Shown here: positions 24,504 to 33,963 of the stretch, piece by piece
Position numbering within the stretch: the stretch's first letter is position 1
How the letters are laid out: the number at the start of each line of letters is the position of its first letter
Translations under genes and position numbers: made by a program
The notes under the pieces: generated by a model
What the model saw: the letters and a program-made list of their open reading frames with translations, nothing else
The model's database searches: none
What the model was told of the DNA's origin: nothing
Origin: Eubacterium sp. UBA3782
Lineage (GTDB): Bacteria > Bacillota > Clostridia > Lachnospirales > Lachnospiraceae
Direction: 5' to 3'
DNA length: 45,443 nt
NCBI GenBank assembly: GCA_002368795.1
Contig: DFFG01000060.1
Span: 18,633 to 64,075, forward strand

Positions 24504-25436
24504 CTATTTGTTTTGTGCCTTGGCTTTTTCGGCAAGCTTGAAGCTCATCGGGTAGATAGCAAGAAGGGCAAAGATGATCAGGGCGTATCTGCCGCAGCGT
24601 ACCAGGCAGGACAGAAAGCTTCCGGAGTCCAGGAACTCAGCGGAGAAGGGCGCTTTCAGCACCACGTTAAGGCCGAAGTAAAGGAGAGCGCCGCCCAGGA
24701 TCCTAAGAAAGATATGCAGCGGATTTCTGGTTCCGGAAAACTGGACGTATTTCTCTTCAAAGGGAATCGACAGTATAAAGCCGAACATCATGCCCATGGA
24801 GGTGAAATAGTCGGAGGTCCGGCAGTAAAACATTCCGGGGACGGTAAGCAGCAGGAGCACGCCAAAGAAGGCTGCGCGGTTTGGCAGCAGTTTCCGTAGG
24901 GCCGGGATCAGAAAGACGGCGGCTGCACCCAGGAGCCAGCCGGCAAGAACGTCCGTGACATAGTGCGCGCCGACCGCTACCCGGGAAAATCCGACCAGGA
25001 ACGGGAGCAGAAAGGCAAGGACAGTGGTCACGGGTTTTTTTATTTCCCGGCCGATGGTGCCAAAGTTGGCAGCGGAGCAGGCGGAATGTCCGCTGGGGAA
25101 GGAGTAACCCTGGGCAAATACATCGTAGATATCGGCATCCGGTTCCACGACCCGGTAGATGTTGATGGCATCGTGGTCAAAATACGGCCGGCGCCGGCAG
25201 AATACATTCTTGACCATCGGGCACCAGATCGTAGCGAGAATAACACTCAGGCCGATCCGCCGGCCTGCCTCCTTGTCCAGACACCAGTAGAACAGGCCAA
25301 GAATAGCGACCATCAGCATTGTTTCGCCAAAAAGGGAAAACTGAGAGACGATCGACATCATGGCAGGAGAGAGGTGAGCCTGCAGCCAGATCTGCAGCGC
25401 AGTCTCCCAGGTAAAGAAAAAGGTATTTCCACTCAT
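24504..25436 (-). CDS. PAP2-family membrane phosphatase
   Basis: 310 residues, polytopic membrane protein with about six to eight hydrophobic segments. The three PAP2 motifs are intact: KNVFCRRRP, PSGH in YSFPSGHSACSA, and SRVAVGAHYVTD with the catalytic histidine. Members dephosphorylate lipid phosphates such as undecaprenyl diphosphate or phosphatidic acid, or related substrates; the exact substrate cannot be told. AAAGGAG lies about ten bases upstream of the ATG. The C-terminus (KLAEKAKAQNK) is cytoplasmic-looking. It is divergent from the large operon starting at 25679 and converges on the structured elements. Confidence 0.9.
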   Translation of the reverse strand: MSGNTFFFTWETALQIWLQAHLSPAMMSIVSQFSLFGETMLMVAILGLFYWCLDKEAGRRIGLSVILATIWCPMVKNVFCRRRPYFDHDAINIYRVVEPDADIYDVFAQGYSFPSGHSACSAANFGTIGREIKKPVTTVLAFLLPFLVGFSRVAVGAHYVTDVLAGWLLGAAAVFLIPALRKLLPNRAAFFGVLLLLTVPGMFYCRTSDYFTSMGMMFGFILSIPFEEKYVQFSGTRNPLHIFLRILGGALLYFGLNVVLKAPFSAEFLDSGSFLSCLVRCGRYALIIFALLAIYPMSFKLAEKAKAQNK

Positions 25437-25600
25437 AAGATAATTGCTCCTTTGTCAGCATTAACTATAACTATAGCACAGCATAGAGGAATCTGCATAT
25501 TCATAATGCCAGGCGCACAGAAAATTCATAAATACCGCGCAGGTGCGTACAGGGAAGCGTTCCTGATGCGGCAGCAGAAGGGCGTAGATGTATAATTCAA

Positions 25601-25629
25601 TTGACAGACTTTTGCGAGAAGAATATGAT
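25601..25629 (+). promoter_or_regulatory. Consensus promoter of the fifteen-gene operon
   Basis: TTGACA (perfect -35) at 25601-25606, 17-base spacer, TATGAT at 25624-25629. Start near 25636. No comparable promoter was noticed further inside the operon. Confidence 0.8.
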
Positions 25630-25634
25630 TTTAC

Positions 25635-25655
25635 TATGGGCGTAGTCTGCCCATA
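25635..25655. promoter_or_regulatory. Inverted repeat at the operon's transcription start
   Basis: TATGGGC (25635-25641), seven-base spacer, GCCCATA (25649-25655): a perfect 7-bp inverted repeat centred about ten bases after the predicted start, suited to a repressor site or a 5'-end mRNA hairpin. Confidence 0.5.
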
Positions 25656-25678
25656 TCACAACGTTTTTCGGAGGAGCT

Positions 25679-27745
25679 ATGGGCCGTTTTGAATCGCAGA
25701 ACGGACTGGTCCAGTTCGTGTTTGCCAATGAGGATGCATATTATCTGGATAGTCTGCTGCGCCTGAACCTGAAGGATTATCTTTGCCATGAACTGTACAG
25801 GCAGGGGTATGCCAGGGTCATTTTTGTCGAAGGGATCGCGCCGGACATTGCAGTGCGCGTATTCGACAGGGATTCATGGCAGTACGTCTGCGAGCAGTCG
25901 AAGTCTGCGTTTGGCGGGTTGTTTTCGGCAGAGAAGCCCTACGAAGCATCGGCCGGCGGCTTTGTCATGAATCTCAGCGAGGAAAGACTCCTGCGGCTGC
26001 TGAAAAATCCGCAGGAGTGTGCCTTCGTCTTTCATACAGATAATTTTGCCCGCTTGTTCCGGGGCAAAAATTATCAGCTGGAGAATCTGATCCGTCAGAA
26101 TCCTCACAGGAAAAATCTGTTTCTGATCGAGGCTCCCGTCACATCTGACACAACGACCGCTCTTTTGGCGGCACAGGACCGGATCTTTCAGGCTTCCGCC
26201 GACGGAGGACCGCTGTTTCCGGAGCTGAAAAGCGCTTTTGCGGATGATTCCGTGGTGGATGAGAGCTGCTATATCCGTCTGAAAAAACTGATGGGCGACC
26301 GCTGTGTGTTCCTCAACGATTTTTCCGTACAGAATATTGAAAATGTGATCTTCTGGGTCTTCTGGATGCGGCGTTCGGATGGAAGACTGTATTCTTCGGA
26401 GGAGATCCGCAATGCGGCACGGTTTATCCAGGCCTGGTACCGCTCGCCGAAATTGCGCAGCAGATACCCGATGGCGCTGTCCGACAATGAGAAACGATAT
26501 TTTTATATTCTTGCCGGCGATATTGAGAACCGCTGGGCTTCGATCCGGGAATATACGGCGGCCTGGATCGAGGAGGGATGCCCGGACCAGAAGCTGCCTG
26601 AGCTGTATGTCCTCTCGGAGAATCCCTTTGTCAGCCAGCTGAAGGCGATCCGGTTTCCCGACCAGTATCAGAAGCAGCAGGCTTCCTGCGTCGAGGACTG
26701 GCGGCAGCTGGTGCGTGAATACGGCAAGCCGCGGAACCGCCGGCCGGATCAGGAGGTAAAGGGGCCGGTCACCCATGCGATCGAACGGATGGGCAAGGCC
26801 GTCGAACAGAACGACCAGGAGACCTTTCAGCGTACCAGAGCGTGCCTGATGTTTGCGCTGGAGAAGGGCTTTGTCTACGACAAGGCGGATGCCCACACCT
26901 GGGAGTGCTACGAAAAGATCGGCGAGCTTTCCGGTACCTGCTTTGCTCTCCGCAGCCAGATCCGGGCAGATGAACAGAATATCCGGCGCTGGAAAAAGGA
27001 AGAGGAAGAACTTGAATACCGGATCAACAACGGCATGATCCGGGATGATTTTGAGCGCAGACATGCGATGAATGAGGCGATGCTCCTGAACGACCGGGTC
27101 GACAAGCGTGAGCGGATCGCCGTGAAAAATACAGAAGCCTACAATGCCTTCCGCAATTCGATCCAGAATCTGGAGAATTTCCTGAAGGCGACCTGGGTAT
27201 CGGATGACCGCACGATCAAAGACACGCTGCAGCGCTCGGCGGATATGCTGGAGCACTATCAGCAGCAGACAAAGAGCGAGACTGTTCAGATGGAGGAGAG
27301 CAGCGCGGATCTGGAGAAACTCCTTGACCGGATCACTGGAACCTCTCTGGAAAAAGAATATGAAAAGTCCGTAAATATGCGGAAGGCTTCGCATGAGAGA
27401 GAGCGGGCATTCCAGGAGAGCGTTGCGCCAGTCCTCGAGGAAGCAAAAGAGGCCTGGATGGACGAATCCGCATCTGCGGCAGCTGCCGCAGAGCTCTATA
27501 CAGATATAAAGGAATCCGAGGCATCGGAGCCGGTTCCTGATGCTGCCGGGGCAGAAGATACAGAGCAGGAAGCTCTTGCGCCGGAAGATGGCGCGGTGTC
27601 TGATTTTAGCGAAGAGGTTCCTTTGCAGGAGGATCTCTTTCGGGAGGATCTGTTTGCCGAGGAGGCGCTTCTGGAAACAAACAAGAAGGAAGAGCGGATC
27701 CCCCTTCCGGAGGATGTGCGGGACCTGACCGACATCATCTTCTGA
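25679..27745 (+). CDS. Large cytoplasmic protein, first gene of the operon, function unknown
   Basis: 688 residues, not recognised. The N-terminal 300 residues look like an alpha/beta domain with hydrophobic strands (ARVIFVEGI, CAFVFHTDNFA, NLFLIEAP) reminiscent of a P-loop ATPase fold, but there is no GxxxxGK[ST] motif, so any NTPase activity is doubtful. Residues about 430-600 are highly charged and helical (RRWKKEEEELEYR onward), probably coiled coil. The C-terminus is an acidic tail with repeated EEVPLQEDLFREDLFAEE-like stretches ending LPEDVRDLTDIIF, possibly a docking peptide. CGGAGGAG precedes the ATG. It leads the operon 28 bases before the Hsp70-like gene. Confidence 0.75.
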   Translation: MGRFESQNGLVQFVFANEDAYYLDSLLRLNLKDYLCHELYRQGYARVIFVEGIAPDIAVRVFDRDSWQYVCEQSKSAFGGLFSAEKPYEASAGGFVMNLSEERLLRLLKNPQECAFVFHTDNFARLFRGKNYQLENLIRQNPHRKNLFLIEAPVTSDTTTALLAAQDRIFQASADGGPLFPELKSAFADDSVVDESCYIRLKKLMGDRCVFLNDFSVQNIENVIFWVFWMRRSDGRLYSSEEIRNAARFIQAWYRSPKLRSRYPMALSDNEKRYFYILAGDIENRWASIREYTAAWIEEGCPDQKLPELYVLSENPFVSQLKAIRFPDQYQKQQASCVEDWRQLVREYGKPRNRRPDQEVKGPVTHAIERMGKAVEQNDQETFQRTRACLMFALEKGFVYDKADAHTWECYEKIGELSGTCFALRSQIRADEQNIRRWKKEEEELEYRINNGMIRDDFERRHAMNEAMLLNDRVDKRERIAVKNTEAYNAFRNSIQNLENFLKATWVSDDRTIKDTLQRSADMLEHYQQQTKSETVQMEESSADLEKLLDRITGTSLEKEYEKSVNMRKASHERERAFQESVAPVLEEAKEAWMDESASAAAAAELYTDIKESEASEPVPDAAGAEDTEQEALAPEDGAVSDFSEEVPLQEDLFREDLFAEEALLETNKKEERIPLPEDVRDLTDIIF

Positions 27746-27772
27746 ATACAAACGATAGTGGAGTGAGAGACT

Positions 27773-29437
27773 ATGAATCTCGGAATCGATTTCGGAAGTA
27801 CATATACCACTCTTTCCCGATATGTGGATGACACGGACCAGCTGCAGGACATCGTCCTCCATGAGGGGGTGCCCTATATCCCTTCCGTGGCAGCTGAGAA
27901 GGAAGGAAAATTCCAGTTCGGCTCAGAGGCCAAGGCAAAAACGGGAAAGAAGGGATATACCACCTATAAAGCCTTCAAGATGCTTCTTCCTGAGGTAAAC
28001 GAGGAAAGACTGCAGGCCAGGGGCTATTCCAAAGAGCACACACCCACGGATATTGCGGACCAGTTTCTCGATTACTGCATGCGGGAGGCTCTGGTGCGCT
28101 GCGGGGAGAGCAGGATCGGAAAGCTTGTGGTCGGCGTGCCGGAGGTATGGAATGACCGGCCGGAGACCGTGGACGGAAGAAATATCCTGCGGAACATCTG
28201 CGCGGAAAAGCCTTATGTGGATGAGGTGCAGATCGTCAGTGAGCCCGCAGCAGCCAGTGCGTTTTTTGCCAGCAACTTCCGGCGGAATACCGGGCGGAAT
28301 TTCCACGGGCATATCCTGCTGATCGATTATGGCGGGGGCACACTGGATATCACACTGACCAATGTGACCGCGCGGGACGAGGACAATGTGGAGATCGCCA
28401 TTGACTGCCGGACAGGAGCCGGAGAGAACACCGACCGGGAGGTCGGCAAGGCGGGCATCCTCTATATGGAGTCTGTGATGGAGGAGGCGATCCTGCGCTG
28501 CGAGGGTCCCGACGCGGAAGTGATCCGGGACGGCAAGTTCTTTAAAGCGGTCGATCAGCTGGAGAGGGAGCTGCAGACCAGCCGCAGCACCATCGCTGAT
28601 ATTTTTAACGAGATCGGGATCGATGACATCGAAGCCCTGGAGGAAGAGGAATTTACCACGATCGAATATCTGGGCGAGGATATTCCGGTCACCTTCGGCC
28701 TTCTGGCTGATGTGTACCGCCGGGTGATCGCTCCTGTATTTTCAGCCCAGCTGGACAAGATGATCGAGTATATGGACCGGGAGGGCATCGCCTACGACGA
28801 TGCCGATCAGGAGGTCTTCAAGATCGCTCTTGTCGGCGGTTTTGGCAATTATTATCTGGTGGATGCCCAGGTGAGGGAACGCTTCCATTTTTCCTCCATG
28901 GATATGCGCCAGAAGGATATCATCCGGGCCGCCATGGACAGGGAAAAGGCCGTCTCCATGGGTGCCGCGCTGATCGCCTCAGGCGTCATCGCCATCCACA
29001 ATACGGCGCCCTATTCCATCGGATTTCCAAAACGCAGGGATGATAGTGGAAAAGCAGATTATGCATTCCGCCTGCGGGAGGATATCGTATACGGTCAGGT
29101 CTATTATCCGCACTACGAGAAGGATGCCGACAGACCCATCGTCTACTTTGTCGGCGGTGTTCCCGAGACCTTTGTGGTCAACACCGGGATGACAGACGAG
29201 ACCGCGGTGACCGTCCGGCTGAAAAAGGAATTTGCAGCGCGGCTGCAGGAGCTGGTCCGCTGCGCGGATGAGCGGTACCAGACGGCGCTTATCGGCTTTT
29301 CTCTGGATTCCTCGGGCGTGCTGAGCCTTCATGTGCAAGCCTATGACCCGGTCAGAAAGACCGCGGAAGGCGAGGATCACGAGATCGTGCTGGATTCCGT
29401 CAAAAATCTGTTTGATTTTGCATCGGCTGACAGCTAA
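27773..29437 (+). CDS. Hsp70/DnaK-family ATPase
   Basis: 554 residues, cytoplasmic. The nucleotide-binding domain is intact: phosphate-1 LGIDFGSTYTT (from residue 3), VSEPAAAS connect motif (155-162), phosphate-2 LLIDYGGGTLDI (185-192 core) and the adenosine motif IALVGGFGNYYLV. Unlike DnaK, the region after about residue 410 is short and diverged, with no full substrate-binding domain and lid. It is therefore an Hsp70-like protein rather than DnaK itself. No dnaJ or grpE is near. Within this operon it probably loads or unloads a partner, perhaps the coiled-coil proteins that follow; that is inference. Confidence 0.9.
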   Translation: MNLGIDFGSTYTTLSRYVDDTDQLQDIVLHEGVPYIPSVAAEKEGKFQFGSEAKAKTGKKGYTTYKAFKMLLPEVNEERLQARGYSKEHTPTDIADQFLDYCMREALVRCGESRIGKLVVGVPEVWNDRPETVDGRNILRNICAEKPYVDEVQIVSEPAAASAFFASNFRRNTGRNFHGHILLIDYGGGTLDITLTNVTARDEDNVEIAIDCRTGAGENTDREVGKAGILYMESVMEEAILRCEGPDAEVIRDGKFFKAVDQLERELQTSRSTIADIFNEIGIDDIEALEEEEFTTIEYLGEDIPVTFGLLADVYRRVIAPVFSAQLDKMIEYMDREGIAYDDADQEVFKIALVGGFGNYYLVDAQVRERFHFSSMDMRQKDIIRAAMDREKAVSMGAALIASGVIAIHNTAPYSIGFPKRRDDSGKADYAFRLREDIVYGQVYYPHYEKDADRPIVYFVGGVPETFVVNTGMTDETAVTVRLKKEFAARLQELVRCADERYQTALIGFSLDSSGVLSLHVQAYDPVRKTAEGEDHEIVLDSVKNLFDFASADS

Positions 29438-29454
29438 GAAAGGAGCCTGCATAT

Positions 29455-30894
29455 ATGAAACTGGATCTTACCTCCCGCAATCTTCGGCGGCTTTGCGGCC
29501 AGTCTGAGCTTACGGCAGAGGATGCATTGAAGTTTATCCGGGATTTCTGTACAGATTTCAAGGATGAGACAGGTGCGGGGCTGGACCGGAGCCGCTGCAA
29601 GGATCCGGAGGAGCTTTACCGCAATCTCCCCTGGCTTGGACGTCTGGCTGTCTCCATCGGCAGGACAAACGAGGACATGATCACTGCCCAGGACCGCAGG
29701 ACAAGGCTTGCGGACATCGCGGCCAAAACAGATGACCTGTGCCGGCAGACCGAGAACGCCCGTCAGGACTACGAGGTGGTCCGGGGAGAGCTTGACCGGC
29801 AGAAGGCACGCGAAGAAGAGCTGCAGGCTGTCCTGGATGAAAAGAAGGCGCTCGAGGATGAGCTGACCGGGCTGCGCGCCCGGATCCGGCGCATCGAGAG
29901 CATTGACCTGGAAGAGCTGAAGGAACAGCGCGAAGAGCTGCTGCGCCGGAAGGCGGAGGCGGAGGCAGAGAATGCCGAGCTTGACCGGCAGAACAGGGAG
30001 ATCGGCGCCGCGATAGCCGAGGCAGAGAAGGCAGCGGAGGAGAGCCGGACCGCTTACAACGAAAAGGTTGGCGAGCGCGACCGGCTGGATCAGAAGCGCG
30101 GCAGGCAGAAGGCGGATAACGACCAGCTGCAGAAGGAGATCGACCAGATCGAGTCAGATATTGATCAGGAAAAAGATCTAGCCGGGCAGCTGTACATAAA
30201 AAAGAAGGATGCGCTTCTTCACAAGGAGGAGCTGGAAAAGGCCATCAACAATGCGGACGTCGAGTGCAGAAACCTGCAGGATCAGGTGGATGTGCTGGGA
30301 CGGGTGCTGGCACAGAACGATTTTACCGAGCGCAAGGAGCAGCTCAAGCTCCTTTTGGAGGAAAAGCAGCAGGAGGCAAAGGCCGTCGAGCAGGAAAAGG
30401 CCTCCCTGAATGCACTAAAGGATCAGCTGGAGCTGGCGAAGGCCGAGCGCAGGGCGGCTGTGGACGAGCAGCAGCAGATCAAGGAACAGATCCAGCACGA
30501 GATGGACGTGATGTCCGCAAGGCTGGATGAGCTGACAAAGGCAAATGCGGATTCCGAGCAGCAGAAAAAGAAGCTGCAGTCCACGATCGATGAGTACGAG
30601 GCAAGGGTCAGTGTAGCTGAGAACTGGATGCGTTCGCTGGAGGCAGAGCAGTACCGCAGCGAGGCAAAGAAACTGGAGAAATATCTCGACAGCCTGAATT
30701 CCGTCAGGCGCCGGATCGAGGTGGAATGGAACAGCCGATGGGCGAAAAGCCGGGAGCTGCAGACCTCCGAGGAGCTTCAGCCTTCCCGGATCCTTAGGGA
30801 GGACATGAGCGGGATACGGAGCCGGCTGCATGCCTACCAGGAAGAACTGACCCGGGTGATCCGGCTTCTCGGGAGCAGGGAGGTGCGCAGTTGA
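29455..30894 (+). CDS. Coiled-coil protein
   Basis: 479 residues. The first 75 residues form a small mixed domain (LDLTSRNLRRLCGQSELTAED and PWLGRLAVSIGRTNED); the rest, from about 80 to 450, is an almost continuous charged coiled coil rich in Glu, Lys, Gln and Arg. No membrane segment or enzymatic motif. Function not recognised; it looks like a structural or SMC-like spacer protein. AAAGGAG precedes the ATG, and the end overlaps the next start by four bases (TTGA), so the two are translationally coupled. Confidence 0.8.
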   Translation: MKLDLTSRNLRRLCGQSELTAEDALKFIRDFCTDFKDETGAGLDRSRCKDPEELYRNLPWLGRLAVSIGRTNEDMITAQDRRTRLADIAAKTDDLCRQTENARQDYEVVRGELDRQKAREEELQAVLDEKKALEDELTGLRARIRRIESIDLEELKEQREELLRRKAEAEAENAELDRQNREIGAAIAEAEKAAEESRTAYNEKVGERDRLDQKRGRQKADNDQLQKEIDQIESDIDQEKDLAGQLYIKKKDALLHKEELEKAINNADVECRNLQDQVDVLGRVLAQNDFTERKEQLKLLLEEKQQEAKAVEQEKASLNALKDQLELAKAERRAAVDEQQQIKEQIQHEMDVMSARLDELTKANADSEQQKKKLQSTIDEYEARVSVAENWMRSLEAEQYRSEAKKLEKYLDSLNSVRRRIEVEWNSRWAKSRELQTSEELQPSRILREDMSGIRSRLHAYQEELTRVIRLLGSREVRS

Positions 30895-31991
30895 GCAGAT
30901 GTCTTGTATGCGAGAGGCCGCTGCTGCAGGGCGCGGCGGAATGCAGCTGCTGCGGATTTCCCGTTCTGGAGATCCTGGGCGACACGGAAGCAAATGACGG
31001 GCGCCTTTTGGAGCTGGCGGCTGCTTACCGGGAAGAGATCACAAAAGATACGGCGGTCAGGATAACCGCCTATGGATGGACAAGAAGAGGAAACGTTCCC
31101 TCCCGTGAGCGGACGGACGATGTGACGGTCTGTACCTTGGGAGAGCTAAAGCGAGGAGAGACAAGGTGGCTGGACCGGCGGTTTATCCGGACCCGGCGGA
31201 CTGCGGAGATCCTGCAGATCATCCTTCAGAGGGGGACAGCCATGGTTCCTCGGGATATTCTGATGGAGATGCCACTGGAATGCCAGACCATGAAGCTCGG
31301 GATCGGCAAGGACATGTACAGCCGGATCCTCCTGTATCTGGCGCCGGAGGAGCAAACGGGCTTTTGCGGAAACCAGATCGTCCTGGACCTTTTTCCGGAG
31401 GAGGAAAAAAAGGACAGCGCAAGTCTCCTGCGTATCCGGGATCAGATCAATGCCGCTTCGGCGGGACTGGACCGGCTGTCTGCCTCTTCTGACGAAAAAA
31501 AGGAGCTATCCCGCCTGTTTGGCGAGCTGGTCCGCAAGGCGGATGCAGCAGCCAGGAGGCAGCAAGGAAGCAAAGAAGAGCTGGGAGCTGTCAGTGAGCT
31601 GACCAGCATACTGGCACAGGTCATGAAAACCGGCGGAAAGCCGGCTGCGGCAAAGCTGTGTGTCCAGTCGGCCGCATGGGGTCTTGAGTTTTTATCCCCG
31701 ACGTCCGCTGCCGGGCAGGATGCCGGCGGCAGTGCGGGTGGCCGGAAGCGGAGAGCAGAGATCCTGGAGCGGTACGTACGGATCTGCAGGGCTTCGCTCA
31801 GAAATGAGCAGTGCCGGCAGGCACTTGAGAAGATCGGCGGAAGCGGCCGGAACGCAGAGGCAGTCCGAAAGCTGGAGCGTATCGATCAGGAGCTTTCCGG
31901 ACTCTGGGAAAGGGTCCGCGCATGTGCTGCGGATTCCGGGGAAAAGGATATTACAGTGAAGATGTACACCGACAGCCTGGGATGGCTGTAA
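30891..31991 (+). CDS. Zinc-ribbon protein with helical body, function unknown
   Basis: 366 residues. It begins with a CxxC...CxxC knuckle (CLVC at 4-7, CSCC about a dozen residues later), a probable zinc ribbon. The rest is soluble and mostly helical, with no other recognised motif. The start is a TTG at 30891, accepted because GGGAGGTG lies six bases upstream and the overlap TTGA with the preceding gene is typical of coupled genes; the zinc ribbon begins at once, so a later start would destroy it. It is one of five zinc-ribbon proteins in this operon. Confidence 0.75.
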   Translation: MSRCLVCERPLLQGAAECSCCGFPVLEILGDTEANDGRLLELAAAYREEITKDTAVRITAYGWTRRGNVPSRERTDDVTVCTLGELKRGETRWLDRRFIRTRRTAEILQIILQRGTAMVPRDILMEMPLECQTMKLGIGKDMYSRILLYLAPEEQTGFCGNQIVLDLFPEEEKKDSASLLRIRDQINAASAGLDRLSASSDEKKELSRLFGELVRKADAAARRQQGSKEELGAVSELTSILAQVMKTGGKPAAAKLCVQSAAWGLEFLSPTSAAGQDAGGSAGGRKRRAEILERYVRICRASLRNEQCRQALEKIGGSGRNAEAVRKLERIDQELSGLWERVRACAADSGEKDITVKMYTDSLGWL

Positions 31992-32049
31992 GGCAGCCGG
32001 AGGCGTACGCAGCGGGGCAGACCAGATCTGCGCCGGAATAAATAATTGG

Positions 32050-32084
32050 CTGTCCTGCCGCCGGCAAAGGCGGGATGGGGACAG
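32050..32084 (+). repeat. Hairpin in the largest gap of the operon
   Basis: CTGTCC/GGACAG (32050-32055 with 32079-32084) and CCGCC/GGCGG (32058-32062 with 32069-32073). No T run follows, so it is more likely an mRNA stability or processing site than a terminator. It lies in the 122-base gap after the zinc-ribbon gene. Confidence 0.5.
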
Positions 32085-32113
32085 AGAAACAAGTGGAAAC
32101 AGGAGGAGAGATC

Positions 32114-33280
32114 ATGGAGCTGTTTGAAAAGATTGCGAATTTCCTGAAGAAAAAACCCTCAAAGGCCGAGCTGGAGCGGATCTCCAAGCAGAAGGCTGAC
32201 AAAGACAGGGCGAGGATGGAGGATATCCGCTCAAGGATCACCGCCGCGGGCGCAGGGGTCAGCAAGCTGAAGCTGGATCCGGACGACGAGGCAGAGATCC
32301 GGCGGTACTTTGCCCAGGTCGCCCAGTGCGCCGACAATGTCGGTGTCCAGGGCTTTGACGTGGAGAAGATCGACCGGTACATCTCCGGCATCGTTAATGT
32401 GCTGGAGCGTGCCGTCCGGGAAAATGGCAGCAAGGAGACATTGCTTCGGTGCTTCCAGGGTATCGTATACGGCCTGATCAATGCGCACAGCGATATCGCA
32501 GAGACAGCCGACGAGCTGGATATCGTCCGCCGGAGAGAGGAGATGACGGATCGTTATCTCAGGATCGCCCAGTTCTCTCTTGAGATCGACAAGCAGCGGG
32601 CGGAGGTCAGCCGCCTGCAGGAAAAACAGAAGCTGATCAATGAGCAGTATGAAGCTGCCTTTGCGGAGCTGCAGAAGCTGATCGACGAGAACGCATCGGT
32701 TTGGTACCGGCTGCAGGAACTAATCCCCTCCGAGCGGGATCAGCTGGATGGGACAGCCAAGGTCATGCATGCCTCTGAGCAGAGGACCATCAACCTGAAT
32801 CATACGGACCGCAACCTTTCGCTGATGATCGGCCACAGGACGACCCAGATCGTTGCGCTGGAGAATACGGCAAACCAGATCTCCATGCAGCTGCAGAGCT
32901 GGGAGAGCAACATTGACGAGAAGACGATGGCCGACGTGATCGAGCTCTCGGAGGCCTTCAAGCGGGATATCGTTGCCGGACAGAAGCAGATCGATGACCT
33001 CAACAGAAATGCCGAGAAGGCAAACAAGATCCTGGATGAGGCGCTGCTGAGCAATTCCGTGATCGAGGATATGATCGTGACCCAGCACAAGTATGAGGAG
33101 ATGCTGGCGGATAAGCAGAGAAAGGAGCAGGAGGACATCGCCGGACGGACCAGGCTTTTGAAGGAGCGTCTGGAGAAGGAAAAGGAGATGAACCGGCTGC
33201 TTAACGAGCAGGAGGAGCTGCTCAAGGCGGAGGAGCAGGAAGAAATGAGCATGAACGAAGCGGACATGCTGGTCTACTGA
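32114..33280 (+). CDS. Coiled-coil protein, function unknown
   Basis: 388 residues. A short amphipathic, basic N-terminus (MELFEKIANFLKKKPSK) could touch a membrane surface. Residues 60-130 look like a compact helical domain; from about 150 to the end is a long charged coiled coil finishing in an acidic tail (EEQEEMSMNEADMLVY). No cysteines of note and no enzyme motif. The start at 32114 follows AGGAGGAGA; an upstream ATG at 32075 in the same frame lacks a site and overlaps the hairpin. The basic-start, acidic-end build resembles the next protein's, and the two may be co-assembling partners of the AAA ATPase. Confidence 0.78.
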   Translation: MELFEKIANFLKKKPSKAELERISKQKADKDRARMEDIRSRITAAGAGVSKLKLDPDDEAEIRRYFAQVAQCADNVGVQGFDVEKIDRYISGIVNVLERAVRENGSKETLLRCFQGIVYGLINAHSDIAETADELDIVRRREEMTDRYLRIAQFSLEIDKQRAEVSRLQEKQKLINEQYEAAFAELQKLIDENASVWYRLQELIPSERDQLDGTAKVMHASEQRTINLNHTDRNLSLMIGHRTTQIVALENTANQISMQLQSWESNIDEKTMADVIELSEAFKRDIVAGQKQIDDLNRNAEKANKILDEALLSNSVIEDMIVTQHKYEEMLADKQRKEQEDIAGRTRLLKERLEKEKEMNRLLNEQEELLKAEEQEEMSMNEADMLVY

Positions 33281-33302
33281 CACCTTGAAAGGAGAGAATA
33301 TC

Positions 33303-33950
33303 ATGGCATTTTTCAGCAAAAAAAGAAAACCGACCCGCGAGGAGATCATCCTTGACACCAAGGTGCAGCTGGAGCTTTTGAAGGATAAATATGAGAAAAT
33401 GATGATCGTGCAGCGGCAGATCCTGCGCAAGGATCCCACGCCGCATGAGAAGGAGGTCGCGGAAAACAAGATCCGTTCCGGGATCTGTGCCTATACCCTG
33501 GCCAATGAGGCCTCCCAGCAGCTCGATGACATTGCTTCCGAGCTTGACCTGAACCAGTCCCTGAAGGTCCTCAGCAAACAGCTGAAGACAGTCAACAAGC
33601 TTGGCGGAAAGGCAAAGAAGGGAAGCGGTGTGCTGCACAAGATCGACAAGCAGACCGAAAAGCTGTTTGACCGGGAGAAAAAGACAAATCCTGCCGACAT
33701 GTTTGACGACAAGACGCTCGCGGCTGTCGATGAATGGCTTGGCTCCCGCTGGGAGGATGTTTCCCAGCGGTACATTGCCGACGGCAGCATCAAGAATGTC
33801 ATGCGGGAGAGCAGACGCATCGTGGAATCCGATCCGATGCCGTATTTTGCCGACTACAACGAGGCTTTCGGAGGCAGCGGCGGAGCAGAAAACTATGAGG
33901 ATATCGAAAGTGACCTGCGCGGTCTGATGGACAGCGACATTTTCAGCTGA
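33303..33950 (+). CDS. Small helical protein with ESCRT-III-like build
   Basis: 215 residues. The N-terminus MAFFSKKRKPTREE is followed by two long helices (about 15-45 and 55-105), a basic linker (LGGKAKKGSG), further helices, and an acidic C-terminal helix (EDIESDLRGLMDSDIFS). A basic helical core plus an acidic tail with a Leu-rich terminal helix, directly upstream of a Vps4/FtsH-like AAA gene, is the layout of ESCRT-III subunits. Sequence identity to Snf7, PspA or Vipp1 is not obvious by eye, so this is a structural hypothesis only. AAAGGAGAG precedes the ATG at 33303. The next gene starts 13 bases after the stop. Confidence 0.75.
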   Translation: MAFFSKKRKPTREEIILDTKVQLELLKDKYEKMMIVQRQILRKDPTPHEKEVAENKIRSGICAYTLANEASQQLDDIASELDLNQSLKVLSKQLKTVNKLGGKAKKGSGVLHKIDKQTEKLFDREKKTNPADMFDDKTLAAVDEWLGSRWEDVSQRYIADGSIKNVMRESRRIVESDPMPYFADYNEAFGGSGGAENYEDIESDLRGLMDSDIFS

Positions 33951-33963
33951 TGAGGTGAGAAAA

